Below are positions 46,011 through 55,401 of a stretch of DNA of 64,000 bases, piece by piece. The stretch lies in NCBI GenBank assembly GCA_044224925.1, contig JBGAJM010000002.1, positions 272,248 to 336,247 of the forward strand, given 5' to 3'. Both the position numbers and the translations under genes were made by a program. Position 1 is the stretch's first letter. Every line of letters begins with the position of its first letter. Under the pieces are notes generated by a model. That model saw only the letters and a list, made by a program, of their open reading frames with translations, was not told the DNA's origin and made no database searches. Source of the stretch: Kapaibacterium sp044224925 (GTDB taxonomy: Bacteria; Bacteroidota; Ignavibacteria; Kapaibacteriales; Kapaibacteriaceae).

Positions 46011-47399
46011 ATGAGTAAGAAGCTCCTCCACCACTTCATCACGCCGCAAGCAAGCGTCGATGAGCGGGTCGCACTTGGAAAAGCCCTCCGTTTCGAACAT
46101 CCCAGGATCAAACTGGGCAACTACAAAGCATCGTCAAAACGCGTCGATCCGATCTCGATCCTTGAGAAGCAGGCCAAGACCCGTCTCCCGGAGCTGGTCC
46201 CATTGCGATACACGCGCATGCTCACATCGCCTTTCGCCTTCCTCCGCGGGAGTGCGGCTGTGATGGCATCGGACCTTGGCGCCGGCGGACGTCCCGTTGG
46301 CATCAACGTGCAGGCGTGTGGAGACATGCATGTGGCGAACTTTGGTGTGTTCGCCTCAGCAGAACGAAATCTTGTGTTCGGGATCAACGACTTCGACGAG
46401 ACCACTCCGGGTCCGTTCGAGTGGGACCTGAAGCGCTTGGTAGCGAGCATCGTGTCGAGCGGTCGGTTCTTGGGAGCCGATGAGGCGCTGTGCGCAGAGA
46501 CGGTCGCCGCCGCCGTGCGGATGTATCGCAAACGCATGCACGACTATGCACACTTCGGAAATCTCCAGCTCACCTATGCACGCATTGGTGAAGAAGAGAT
46601 CATTCAATCGATGCAGGGTTCGGCTCAGGCAGGAGCGCTCAAGGTGATCAAGAAAGCCAAGCAGCGCACGCACATGCAAGTGCTGAACAAGCTCACCGAC
46701 ATCATCGACGAACAACATCGCTTCCGCGATGAGGCACCATTCATTGTGCATGAAACGGAAACGAGATCGGGAAAGCCCATCTCCGAAGCGATCTCCATCT
46801 TCTTGAATTCCTACATCAGTTCGTTGGCCGACGATCGACGGATCTTGTTGAAGCGCTATCGCATCGTCGACGTTGCACGAAAGGTCGTCGGCGTTGGAAG
46901 TGTGGGCACGCGTTGCTGGGTGATCTTCCTGACGGGAAACGGAGATGATGATCCGCTCTTCCTGCAACTCAAGGAAGCACAACCATCTGTACTCAAGCCA
47001 TACGTGCGAAAGTCCGCCTATGAGAACCAAGGTCAACGCGTCGTCTCAGGTCAGCGCCTCATCCAAGGCGCCCCCGACATCTTCCTCGGCTGGGGTGAGA
47101 TCGAAGGCTTCGACTTCTATGTTCGCCAACTTCGAGACATGAAGGGCGGCGTGGAATTCGAACCCGGAAAGGTGAAGATCGAGAACATGCCGCAATACGG
47201 CTCTCTCACAGGCTGGGCTCTCGCCCTCGCCCATGCTCGCTCCGGCGATGCCGCTGTCCTTGCCGGCTACGTTGGCAACAGCGACGAACTCGACGAGGCC
47301 ATGATCCGCTTCGGCAAGGCCTATGCAGATCAGACCGAGAAGGATTATCTGGCATTGGCAAAGGCAGCGAAGAAGGGAAGGGTGAAGGTGGTGAGTTGA
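46011..47399 (+). CDS. DUF2252 family protein
   Basis: A 462-residue protein with RYTRMLTSPFAFLRGSA, CGDMHVANFGVFASAERN and VFGINDFDETTPGPFEWDLKRLVAS, the three signature stretches of DUF2252. The family has a kinase/phosphotransferase-like core (CGDxHxxNFG and DFDE resemble HxDxxxxN and DxD motifs of aminoglycoside kinases), but no substrate is known. Start supported by AAGGTGA seven bases upstream. Short AGAAGTAAA repeats and the GTGTCCCAC block follow the stop. Confidence 0.92.
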   Translation: MSKKLLHHFITPQASVDERVALGKALRFEHPRIKLGNYKASSKRVDPISILEKQAKTRLPELVPLRYTRMLTSPFAFLRGSAAVMASDLGAGGRPVGINVQACGDMHVANFGVFASAERNLVFGINDFDETTPGPFEWDLKRLVASIVSSGRFLGADEALCAETVAAAVRMYRKRMHDYAHFGNLQLTYARIGEEEIIQSMQGSAQAGALKVIKKAKQRTHMQVLNKLTDIIDEQHRFRDEAPFIVHETETRSGKPISEAISIFLNSYISSLADDRRILLKRYRIVDVARKVVGVGSVGTRCWVIFLTGNGDDDPLFLQLKEAQPSVLKPYVRKSAYENQGQRVVSGQRLIQGAPDIFLGWGEIEGFDFYVRQLRDMKGGVEFEPGKVKIENMPQYGSLTGWALALAHARSGDAAVLAGYVGNSDELDEAMIRFGKAYADQTEKDYLALAKAAKKGRVKVVS

Positions 47400-47408
47400 G
47401 AAGGAAAA

Positions 47409-47445
47409 GAGAAGTAAAAGAGAAGTAAACAAGAAGTAAAAAAGA
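47409..47445. repeat. AGAAGTAAA short direct repeats
   Basis: Three to four purine-rich copies of AGAAGTAAA (with small changes) right after the DUF2252 stop, leading into the GTGTCCCAC block. Confidence 0.7.
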
Positions 47446-47570
47446 AGTGTCGCACGCTAGTGTCCCACGCCAGTGTACCACGATAGTGTCCCACGAAGTG
47501 TCCCACGCTAGTGTCCCACGCCAGTGTCCCACGAAGTGTCCCACGAAGTGTCCCACGCTAGTGTCCCACA
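47446..47570. repeat. AGTGTCCCACGCT/GCC/GA tandem repeat block
   Basis: About ten contiguous copies of a 12-13 nt unit AGTGTCCCACG(CT/CC/A), reverse complement of the 24576-24642 unit. The stop codon (47558-47560) and last four residues of the SUMF1-type gene lie inside it. It separates two convergent genes. Confidence 0.9.
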
Positions 47571-48586
47571 ACGTTTCTTACGACGCAGCGGAATCCCAGA
47601 TGCCCCATGCCCGTGTCGGGCGATTCGCCGCGACGGGCGCGGACGCGATAGGATTCGCAGTAGGAGACATGACAGAGGTATGAGCCGCCGCGGATGACGT
47701 GCTTCGTGATCGTTGCGATCTCTTCGTTGGGATCCCAACTGGTGGTGGGGCCGGTGGGATCGACGGGCGTGCGCTTCGACGTACGTGCGGCCGCCTCATA
47801 GGCATCGGCGCGATAGAGGTCCGAGCACCACTCCCATACATTCCCTGCCATGTCGTACAGACCCAGTGCGTTCGGACGATAGGAGCGCACCGGTGCTGTG
47901 GTGATGTAGCCGTCTCGCTGTGTGTTCTTCCACGGGAACGAACCTTGCCAAATGTTGGCCACCGAGTCTGCCTCGGTTGGGAGTCGATCGCCCCATGTGA
48001 ACCGAGCATCCTCTGCACCCGCAAGTGCGGCAAGCTCCCATTCCGCCTCGGTTGGCAACCGCTTCCCTGCCCATCGTGCATAGGCTTCTGCATCGTCGTA
48101 GGCGATGTGCACCACCGGATGGTCCATGCGTGCGTCGATGTTGCTGCCGGGTCCTTCCGGATGTTTCCAGTTCGCACCGATCGTCCATTCCCACCACGCA
48201 CTCACATCGGTGGTGGGCGTTCCTTCCTGAGGCATGCGGAAGACGAGCGATCCCGGTTGGAGCACGGAGTCGGGCGGACGTGGTGTACCGGCGGGTACCT
48301 GTGTTCGCAGCATGTCCCAGTCAACCGGACGTTCCGCTACCGTCACATACTTCGTTGCCGCCACGAAGGCAGCGAACTGCGCATTGGTCACTTCCGTTGC
48401 GTCCATCCAGAACGTCGAGACCGTCACTCGATGTGCCGGCTTCTCATTGCGTGGTTCACCAGCGCCCGTCGATCCCATCATGAACGTACGTCCGGGGATC
48501 ATGACCATACCTTCATGCCGTCGGTCCTGCGCATGCAGACCAACGGCAAGGACGACCATCCATGCAAGGATCACAACTGTTCTCAT
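47558..48586 (-). CDS. SUMF1 / formylglycine-generating-enzyme family protein
   Basis: A 342-residue exported protein (signal peptide MRTVVILAWMVVLAVGLHAQ). FGE fold motifs: GGTFMMGS-like GRTFMMGS, WMDATEVTNAQFAAFV, RLPTEAEWELAALAG, YDMAGNVWEWCSD, RGGSYLCHVSYCESYR and LGFRCV. Both catalytic copper-binding cysteines of true FGEs (here Cys305 and Cys310 in CHVSYC) are present, so it may oxidise a Cys to formylglycine in sulfatases, but no sulfatase with a CxPxR motif is in this window. It starts 10 bp behind the double-hydrolase gene. The C-terminus VVGH is encoded by the repeat block. Confidence 0.88.
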   Translation of the reverse strand: MRTVVILAWMVVLAVGLHAQDRRHEGMVMIPGRTFMMGSTGAGEPRNEKPAHRVTVSTFWMDATEVTNAQFAAFVAATKYVTVAERPVDWDMLRTQVPAGTPRPPDSVLQPGSLVFRMPQEGTPTTDVSAWWEWTIGANWKHPEGPGSNIDARMDHPVVHIAYDDAEAYARWAGKRLPTEAEWELAALAGAEDARFTWGDRLPTEADSVANIWQGSFPWKNTQRDGYITTAPVRSYRPNALGLYDMAGNVWEWCSDLYRADAYEAAARTSKRTPVDPTGPTTSWDPNEEIATITKHVIRGGSYLCHVSYCESYRVRARRGESPDTGMGHLGFRCVVRNVVGH

Positions 48587-48596
48587 ACCAGTGAAC

Positions 48597-51038
48597 TTAC
48601 CGAACGATCTGCAGAAGTCGAACGACAGATGTTGTGGACGTTGTCGCTCGCACGAGATAGGTACCCGCGGAAAGGTGCGAGGTGGCAAGGCGCTCTCCTG
48701 GTTGCGGATGATCGACCGAAAAGAGCACACGACCTGTGATGTCGGAGATCGACACCGAGGAGACCGGTGCATCCGAGAGAATGGTCACATGATCCGAAGC
48801 CGGTTGCGGCACGATCTCCACGTGCATGGTCTCTGTGTCGCGCACGTCACTTGAGGGACCGATGTGTCGCTTCAGAAAGTCGATGGTCGCACGATCTAGG
48901 TCGGCAAAGAAGTGATGCCCGGCATAGGCCACAGAAAGGGCATCGCGCAGTTGCAAGATGGAGAGCTGACTTTGCGTGACGAGGAATGGGAATCGCGTTG
49001 GATCCGCTTGAATGATCGCGGAGATCGAGTCGCTGTTGAATCGAAGCATCCGTCGTTCATCCAGACATCCGTTCGTGTCGAGCTCGGTGACCATCTTCTG
49101 CGATGCAAGGACCGATGCACCAAAGCGGACGAAGTGTTCGGGAACGACGGGATACGGTGCATGAAGCAGATAGCGCGTATCGATGCCGCGTCGTTCCAGC
49201 GTTCGTGAATTCTCGAGCGCATTGGCATTGCCCGTTGGTCCCACCTGTTCATTGTCATCGTTCTGTGCCATGCACCACATCACGGGCATGGTGATCGTGA
49301 GCATCTGCGTTTGCCGACCCTGCGCACAGTAACTCACCGCCGCACGCATGCCAAGGACCACGCCTGCAGGAATGGAGAAGGCGCCGCCATTGCTCATGCC
49401 CACGCCGAAGAGTGGCGTCGACGCTGACATGACACCACGACCGATCATCGTATCGATGATCGCACGAAGATTGCGATAGTCGATGCTCGAGTCCATCACA
49501 GGCGCACTCACGTACCATCGGAGTTTTCCATCGCCATTGCGGTCTTCACTCAACGTGGTCTCTTCACTCTCTGTGATGATCACGGCGAACGAGTCGGCAA
49601 CGAGGTCTTTCACGAACATGTAATTATCCGCACTTGTCGGCAGCCAGCCTCGCGCACTTCCACCCGTCCCATGATAGAGCATCACTACTCCACGTGTTAC
49701 CGCTGGGAAGTGCGAGTACACATTCTTCGCACGCTCTACGCCTTGTATCGTTTCGTAGCGAAGGGTAAAGGGTGGAATGGAACGATATGTTGCCGTCACC
49801 TTCACATCGGTCGTTGGCATCACGAACGTTGCATGCCACTCGGTGCGGCCTTCCATGGCCAGGTTCGCCGTGTTCAACCATTCGCCGAACACTTCATCGG
49901 CCGACATTGCTCGGGCGAAGACGTGGACTGTGTCTCCGGGAGTGAACGATCCCGATCCGTATCCATTCTCCACGGTCACCGTGTATCTCGTTGGCGTTGC
50001 CATTGTGTCGATGGCCGTGCGGAGATGCTTCTTCACGGCGAAGTAGGTTGGTGCCACGTTCTGCGTGCTGGATCGCACAACGATAGCGCCACCGATCTTG
50101 CGATTTCGATCGATCCATGGAGAGAAGCCGAACGCTCCAAGGGAGGAATTGTCATCGATGGCACCGATCGAGATCGTTGGCGTTTCCACCCAGTTCCCGA
50201 TCCCGTATCTACTCGCCGCCATCGTTGGGTCGATGGTCGCAAATGCATCGAACGGTGAACTCACGATGACGGCGCCACGGGTCTGATCGGCACACATCGT
50301 TTGAATGGCCTCTTCGCTCAAGATGCGTTGCCCTGCCACCTCGCCGCCTCGCAAGAGCATCATGATGAACTGTGCGTAGTCATTGGCACAGGAGCGAGCG
50401 CCACCGGCGATCATCGGATTGTCCGTTGGACCGAAGCCGTCGTAGTTGGTACGGAGCATACCAAGCGGACGTGCAATGGTACGCGTGAAGAGTGTGTCCC
50501 ACGACATGCCGCTCACGATCTCCGCAATGCGACCGGCCACTTGCATCGACACACCACCATAGCGGAAGCCGGCGCCTGGTGCGCCCAGGAGATCGATACG
50601 CATGCCGATCGAGTCCACGGCCTGTGCAAGGGTGAGCGTCCGATCTGACTCGTATTTGGAGTTGCCCGGAAATCCGCTCGTGTGGCTCATGAGCTGTCGA
50701 ATCGTGATCGATGCCTTTGCACCCGTGAAGCTGGGAAGAAACTTGCCGCAGGTGTCGTCGAGCGAGAGCGAGCCTTTGTCGACGAGCGACATGATCACAG
50801 CGCCCGACATCCACTTGCTTGATGAAGCGATGGGGACCACACTGTCCGCACTGAACGTACCCGTCGACCGAACATGGACGATCCCTGCTCGATCCACGAA
50901 CACCGTGGAAGTCTTGCCCTGCAACCCTCCGATGGCTCGCGCAGAGTCTTGCAACATCTTGTCGATGGACGTGAAGTCGATCTGTTGTGCGTTCAGTGAG
51001 ACGCTGACCATGCATGCAAGAAGGACGAGCACCTTCAT
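48597..51038 (-). CDS. Serine beta-lactamase-like + alpha/beta-hydrolase fusion with T9SS sorting domain
   Basis: An 813-residue exported protein with signal peptide MKVLVLLACMVSVSLNAQ. Residues about 20-350 are a class C beta-lactamase/esterase fold with SxxK at Ser72-Lys75 (SSSKW), RYGGVSM in the YxN position and LMSHTSGFPG. A short beta domain (about 355-435) leads to an alpha/beta-hydrolase (YHGTGGSARGW oxyanion region; GMSNGG nucleophile Ser). The end (VEIVPQPASDHVTILSD ... GTYLVRATTST) is a T9SS sorting domain. Likely surface esterase/peptidase; substrate unknown. Upstream partner of the SUMF1 gene. Confidence 0.82.
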   Translation of the reverse strand: MKVLVLLACMVSVSLNAQQIDFTSIDKMLQDSARAIGGLQGKTSTVFVDRAGIVHVRSTGTFSADSVVPIASSSKWMSGAVIMSLVDKGSLSLDDTCGKFLPSFTGAKASITIRQLMSHTSGFPGNSKYESDRTLTLAQAVDSIGMRIDLLGAPGAGFRYGGVSMQVAGRIAEIVSGMSWDTLFTRTIARPLGMLRTNYDGFGPTDNPMIAGGARSCANDYAQFIMMLLRGGEVAGQRILSEEAIQTMCADQTRGAVIVSSPFDAFATIDPTMAASRYGIGNWVETPTISIGAIDDNSSLGAFGFSPWIDRNRKIGGAIVVRSSTQNVAPTYFAVKKHLRTAIDTMATPTRYTVTVENGYGSGSFTPGDTVHVFARAMSADEVFGEWLNTANLAMEGRTEWHATFVMPTTDVKVTATYRSIPPFTLRYETIQGVERAKNVYSHFPAVTRGVVMLYHGTGGSARGWLPTSADNYMFVKDLVADSFAVIITESEETTLSEDRNGDGKLRWYVSAPVMDSSIDYRNLRAIIDTMIGRGVMSASTPLFGVGMSNGGAFSIPAGVVLGMRAAVSYCAQGRQTQMLTITMPVMWCMAQNDDNEQVGPTGNANALENSRTLERRGIDTRYLLHAPYPVVPEHFVRFGASVLASQKMVTELDTNGCLDERRMLRFNSDSISAIIQADPTRFPFLVTQSQLSILQLRDALSVAYAGHHFFADLDRATIDFLKRHIGPSSDVRDTETMHVEIVPQPASDHVTILSDAPVSSVSISDITGRVLFSVDHPQPGERLATSHLSAGTYLVRATTSTTSVVRLLQIVR

Positions 51039-51139
51039 ATTGGCTCTTTCGAGTTCGTGGTTGTGGGACGGCCGGCTACGACCGACGTCGGCAATATCGG
51101 GTTTAAGCATCTTCGCTCGAAATCACGTACCTTCCTACG

Positions 51140-52192
51140 ATGTGGAAGACCTTCATCTTGATCTTCGTGATCGCTGCGCATGTTCGTGCGGCGGATTCGA
51201 CAGGTGTGCAATGGTGGCTCACAGCCAGCGGATATGCATCGGCCTATTCGTCTGATGAAGGGTCGCAGCCCTTTCACGATCTCGTGACCACGGCACCCCG
51301 ATCCGGCATTGGTGGCAACATGATCGCAGGCTCGCTCACCGGCACATATGGCATCCTGTATGGCGCACTCACACTACAGGCCGGAGACGTACCAACGGTG
51401 GTCTGGCAACCGGCATTCCCATATGTCCAGGAAGCGTGGCTGGGCCTTCATTTGCGCGACGATGTGCGACTCGAGGCGGGCGCCTTCATCTCGCACCTTG
51501 GTGTGGAATCGATGATCCCGTTCCAGAATGCCATGGGCATCATCAGCATCGCGGGATTCTTCGATCCGAACTTCTTTGCGGGCGCGAAACTGTATTGGGA
51601 TGTCTCATCAACGGTGACGGTGCATGCCGATGTGCTCACGTCGTACAGCGGCTTTCAGTACGAGGGTTCCATCCCGGCGTTCTGTGCAAGCATGATCTGG
51701 CAACCCGACTCGACGCTCTCCGTCTATGCGAATTCGATGTTGAGCGATGAGCCACTCTCGCGTGGCACACAGTTCCAATCGTACACGAACATCTATGCAG
51801 AGTATACCACCGACGATGTGCATGCACTTGCAGAGTTCAACGTTGGTGCAGAGCTTCCCACGGCCGATCACAGCACGCTTCCGATGACGAGTGCGCAGCT
51901 CACTATCTTTCACAACGTGCTACCCACCCTTGCCCTTGGGATCCGCGGCGAGATCATCCTGGACCCGCACGGGATCATGGCGAACGATCGATATCCGTCA
52001 CCGCTGCCCATCACACGATTGAATGCTGCGGGCGTGACGGGGTCGATCCAGTTCCGCCCCAATGATTGGGCACGTATCGGCTTCGATCTGCGACGTGTGT
52101 CAGCGCTGGATGATACGTCCATCATCGACGTCGATCCGAACATCTCTGCTCGTACCGAAGCGGTCGTGAGCATCGACGTCTTCCTGCAATGA
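51140..52192 (+). CDS. Putative beta-barrel porin (BBP2/OmpL-like)
   Basis: A 350-residue exported protein (signal peptide MWKTFILIFVIAAHVRA) with alternating-strand pattern and aromatic girdles: VQWWLTASGYASAYSS, GTYGILYGALTLQAGDVPTVVW, VRLEAGAFISHLGVESMIPFQNAMGIISIAGFFDP; ends in aromatic-containing VSIDVFLQ. It resembles putative beta-barrel porin-2 (OmpL-like) proteins of unknown substrate. It ends flush against the convergent FAD oxidase gene (no spacer), and its start is 102 bp from the divergent double-hydrolase start. Confidence 0.7.
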   Translation: MWKTFILIFVIAAHVRAADSTGVQWWLTASGYASAYSSDEGSQPFHDLVTTAPRSGIGGNMIAGSLTGTYGILYGALTLQAGDVPTVVWQPAFPYVQEAWLGLHLRDDVRLEAGAFISHLGVESMIPFQNAMGIISIAGFFDPNFFAGAKLYWDVSSTVTVHADVLTSYSGFQYEGSIPAFCASMIWQPDSTLSVYANSMLSDEPLSRGTQFQSYTNIYAEYTTDDVHALAEFNVGAELPTADHSTLPMTSAQLTIFHNVLPTLALGIRGEIILDPHGIMANDRYPSPLPITRLNAAGVTGSIQFRPNDWARIGFDLRRVSALDDTSIIDVDPNISARTEAVVSIDVFLQ

Positions 52193-53686
52193 TCACGCGC
52201 TCGGGATCGCCTGCGGATACGTGAACATGTTGGTGGGATCGACGAGTTGCTTCACACGCTTGAGTCTGTCGAGGTTCGCACCGTAGTACGCGTCAAGGTA
52301 GTTGGTCTGCCGACGGTCGATGAAGTTCTGATAGCAATGCGCGCTCGTGTACGTTGCCATCTCTTCGTGAAAGGCATCGAGCCATGCATAGTTCGCAGAG
52401 AGCACGGCTCCTTCGTCGGCGGGCAACCACTCGAGATCGATCGAGGTGATCATCGTGCTGCCGCGATGCACGAAGGCCGTGTCCGCAGCCGCCGTGTCGT
52501 CGATCACTCCACCCATCAGAAAATACTTCCACGTTCCTGCTACGCTTGTACCGGGCCATGCACGCATGTTGCGGAAGATGGTGGCTATGGCGGCAGGGGT
52601 CAGGGCCGACGTGGCAAAACGAGAGCGTTCGTGGGAGTATTCGGGGTCTCCCTCTTCCGAAAGAAATTCTTGGCCGTCCCAATACTCCATCGTCGACACG
52701 GTGCTCGATGCAGGTGCAGCAACATTCACAGCGGACTGCAACAACGTGTTCAGTTCGGTCTGCGTACCAACGAGCTGACCGAGAATGTTCACCACCAGCG
52801 TCTGCGTTGCTCCGTTGGGTGTTGCGATCACCGATACTTTCAATCCAAGCGTCGTCGGCGCAGCCAAGGCCATCTGTTGCAAGGCCGTGAACACTTCTTC
52901 AAGCTTGCTGTCCCACGTGATGTTGAACACCGTGATGGTCGGGGCGGGAAACGGAGCGAACTCGAACTGCGTGTGGACGCCGAAGTTTCCACCACCGCCA
53001 CCGCGGATGGCCCAGAACAGATCTGTGTTCTCCGTTGCTGAACACACACGCACCGTTCCGTCGGCCGTGACGATGCGCGTCGACACGAGTCGATCGCACG
53101 TCAGTCCATGCGCACGCATGTTGAATCCAATACCTCCGCCAAGCACGAGTCCGCCAACCCCTACCTCCTTGCATCTTCCATGCGTGATGGCCATGCCCTT
53201 TGTGCGCAGCGCCGCATAGGCATCCTTGTTTCGCGCGCCACCACCAACGATGGCATTGCCGGTCGTGCCATCGAACGTCACCGCATTCATGCGCGAGAGA
53301 TCGAGCAACAATCCCGTCGTCATGGAATACGCCGCATAGCTATGTCCACCTGAACGCGCCACCAAGGCTATACCGTTCTTCTTGGCCCAGAGGATGCACG
53401 TGCGCAAATCGTCTTCGTTCGCACACTGTGCGATCCCGGCAGGCAACGTTCCCGTGTACTGCAAGGCCCACGGTCGTGCACGATCAAAGTAGCCCATCGA
53501 TCCCGGAAGGAAGACATCGCCCGCGATCGAGGCATCGAGCTCGGCCCAGATCGGTGAGGGATCGGTCGTTGTGGACGACGAGCAGCCCGTGAGCCACTGC
53601 ATTCCTTGCGAGGCCACGGCAACACCGGCAAGCGCCTTGGCGCCGGTGACAAGGAAGCGTCTCCGCGAATTCGGTGTTTCGATCAT
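52193..53686 (-). CDS. Bicovalent FAD-dependent BBE-type oxidase (Tat-exported)
   Basis: A 497-residue flavoprotein. The twin-arginine signal is NSRRRFLVTGA, followed by a hydrophobic stretch and Cys (WLTGC, possibly a lipobox). FAD-binding motifs: RSGGHSYAAYS (His115) and THGRCKEVGVGG (Cys172), the two residues that covalently attach FAD in gluco-oligosaccharide-oxidase-type enzymes; a BBE domain closes the protein (NYLDAYYGANLDRLKRVKQLVDP). Such enzymes oxidise sugars or phenolics with O2, giving H2O2. Its ATG overlaps the multicopper oxidase stop (ATGA), third gene of the tyrosinase operon. Confidence 0.9.
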   Translation of the reverse strand: MIETPNSRRRFLVTGAKALAGVAVASQGMQWLTGCSSSTTTDPSPIWAELDASIAGDVFLPGSMGYFDRARPWALQYTGTLPAGIAQCANEDDLRTCILWAKKNGIALVARSGGHSYAAYSMTTGLLLDLSRMNAVTFDGTTGNAIVGGGARNKDAYAALRTKGMAITHGRCKEVGVGGLVLGGGIGFNMRAHGLTCDRLVSTRIVTADGTVRVCSATENTDLFWAIRGGGGGNFGVHTQFEFAPFPAPTITVFNITWDSKLEEVFTALQQMALAAPTTLGLKVSVIATPNGATQTLVVNILGQLVGTQTELNTLLQSAVNVAAPASSTVSTMEYWDGQEFLSEEGDPEYSHERSRFATSALTPAAIATIFRNMRAWPGTSVAGTWKYFLMGGVIDDTAAADTAFVHRGSTMITSIDLEWLPADEGAVLSANYAWLDAFHEEMATYTSAHCYQNFIDRRQTNYLDAYYGANLDRLKRVKQLVDPTNMFTYPQAIPSA

Positions 53687-55401
53687 CTGTTCACCACGAG
53701 AAGAGATGGCCTCTGTCCATCGATCTGCACCACATAGGTTGCCGATGGCAGGGAGGCAAGGCGGAAGGTTTCGGACATTGTCGATGCAATGGTGTGATCG
53801 GCGACCAATTCTCCGAGCATGGTACGGATCGTAACGTGCGTGAAGGGAGTGGTCGACGTGATCGTGACGTGCGATGATGCGGGCACGGGATACATGGATG
53901 TGGTGCCGTCGGCGGACCGTTGTTCCGATACCGACGTGGTCGCGACCGTGTCGACAACGACGAACTGACCCATCATGCCCTCATCTTCATGCAATGCGAT
54001 ATGACAATGGAACATGTAGGGATGTGCTGCATCGGCAAAGTCGCTGAAGCGTGCAATGAATCGCACGGTCTCCTTTGCATTCACCAGGACCACATCCTTC
54101 CAGCCTCGCTCGGCTTCGGGCGGAGCCACACCCTTGCGCGACAGCACATTGAACTCCACATCGTGGATGTGGAAGGGGTGACTGAAGTTGCCGGAGTTCG
54201 CGATCGACCAGATCTCGGTGGAGCCGAGTGGAACGTTGTAGTCGACGAAGTTCTCATCGAACAACCGGTGATTGATCAGGAACGACACGCCTGCATTGCC
54301 GGCAATGTTCGTATCCGAGATCGTAAGTGCGCGCGTGCGAATGGCATCTGATTCCTTGAGAGCTTGCACAGCAACGAGCTCTGTTGGAATGGCCGTGATG
54401 GGGTTTGGCGTTGGCGCGCCGACAACGATGTGCATGATGTTGAAGTCGATGCGCGCAAGGGCGTTCACGAACGGCTCCACCGGGATCCTGTCACCGCCCG
54501 GTACATTCTGTGCAAGCACGGAATTGAATGCCTTGAGAAAGAGATCCTTGCCTGCATCCTTCGAAAGATCGACGAGGATCTCGATGCGCTCGCCCGACGA
54601 GAGCAAATACCGATCGAGCGTGACGGGCTTTGCGAGAAGACCACCATCACTTGCGATCACATGGAACGAGCGCTGATCGCTGAAGCCAAGATTGTAGGAA
54701 CGTTCGGTCGATGCATTCAAGATGCGGAATCGCACCACTTGCGACGGTGCATTCCACTCAGCACGGAACACACCATTCACCTGCATCGAATCTCCATACG
54801 GCTTGTCCTTGATCTGCTTGTTCGCATCCACGGCACGATCGCTGAGAGCGAGCGGAATATCGTCCACACCATACGTGCGCGGCAGTGCAAGCGCTGCTTC
54901 CTCGTCATCACGCACGATCATCATTCCGCCAAGTCCCATCAGCAATTGCTCTTGTGCCATCATGTGCAGGTGCGGATGGTACCAATACGTGGCAGCGTGA
55001 TTGTCGACCTTCCAGTACGGACTCCACGTTGTTCCCGGCGGGATCGGTTGATGCGGTCCCCCATCCATCACGGCCGGCAAATGCATGCCATGCCAGTGCA
55101 CGGTGGTCGTGTCCTCGAGTTCATTCTTCACCACCATGTGCACGGAGTCTCCCTTGCGCAGAATGATGGTCGGTCCCCAGAACGCACGTCCTGTCTGTTC
55201 GGCATTGAATCCTGCCGTCATCGTCATGGTACTGCCCCACCACATCATGGAGCCCTGTTTCGCCGTGAGTGTGATCGTGTTCCCGCTCAACGTGTCGGGG
55301 ATCCACAAGGCATTATAGCCCTGGGCGAACATGAAGGTGGAGGTGCAACAACAGAGAAGGAATACACCGGCACGTAGGTTCTTCCGTGTCGCTTCATCCA
55401 T
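53683..55401 (-). CDS. Multicopper oxidase with T9SS sorting domain
   Basis: A 572-residue exported laccase-like oxidase. Signal-like N-terminus NLRAGVFLLCCCTSTFMFAQ. All copper motifs are present: HWHG (102-105), YHPHLH (141-146), HPFHIH (408-413) and HCHIALHEDEGMM (His465, Cys466, His471, Met476 as T1 axial ligand). The last about 75 residues (MYPVPASSHVTITS ... YVVQIDGQRPSLLVV) form a T9SS sorting domain. Oxidises phenols or metals and reduces O2 to water. Start at 55401 overlaps the tyrosinase 3' end by 115 nt, unusual here; a start at MFAQ would shorten it and lose the signal peptide. Confidence 0.92.
   Translation of the reverse strand: MDEATRKNLRAGVFLLCCCTSTFMFAQGYNALWIPDTLSGNTITLTAKQGSMMWWGSTMTMTAGFNAEQTGRAFWGPTIILRKGDSVHMVVKNELEDTTTVHWHGMHLPAVMDGGPHQPIPPGTTWSPYWKVDNHAATYWYHPHLHMMAQEQLLMGLGGMMIVRDDEEAALALPRTYGVDDIPLALSDRAVDANKQIKDKPYGDSMQVNGVFRAEWNAPSQVVRFRILNASTERSYNLGFSDQRSFHVIASDGGLLAKPVTLDRYLLSSGERIEILVDLSKDAGKDLFLKAFNSVLAQNVPGGDRIPVEPFVNALARIDFNIMHIVVGAPTPNPITAIPTELVAVQALKESDAIRTRALTISDTNIAGNAGVSFLINHRLFDENFVDYNVPLGSTEIWSIANSGNFSHPFHIHDVEFNVLSRKGVAPPEAERGWKDVVLVNAKETVRFIARFSDFADAAHPYMFHCHIALHEDEGMMGQFVVVDTVATTSVSEQRSADGTTSMYPVPASSHVTITSTTPFTHVTIRTMLGELVADHTIASTMSETFRLASLPSATYVVQIDGQRPSLLVVNR

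Noticed and set aside
47446..47570. CRISPR array
   Set aside because: Units are contiguous with no unique spacers and only 12-13 nt long; no cas genes.
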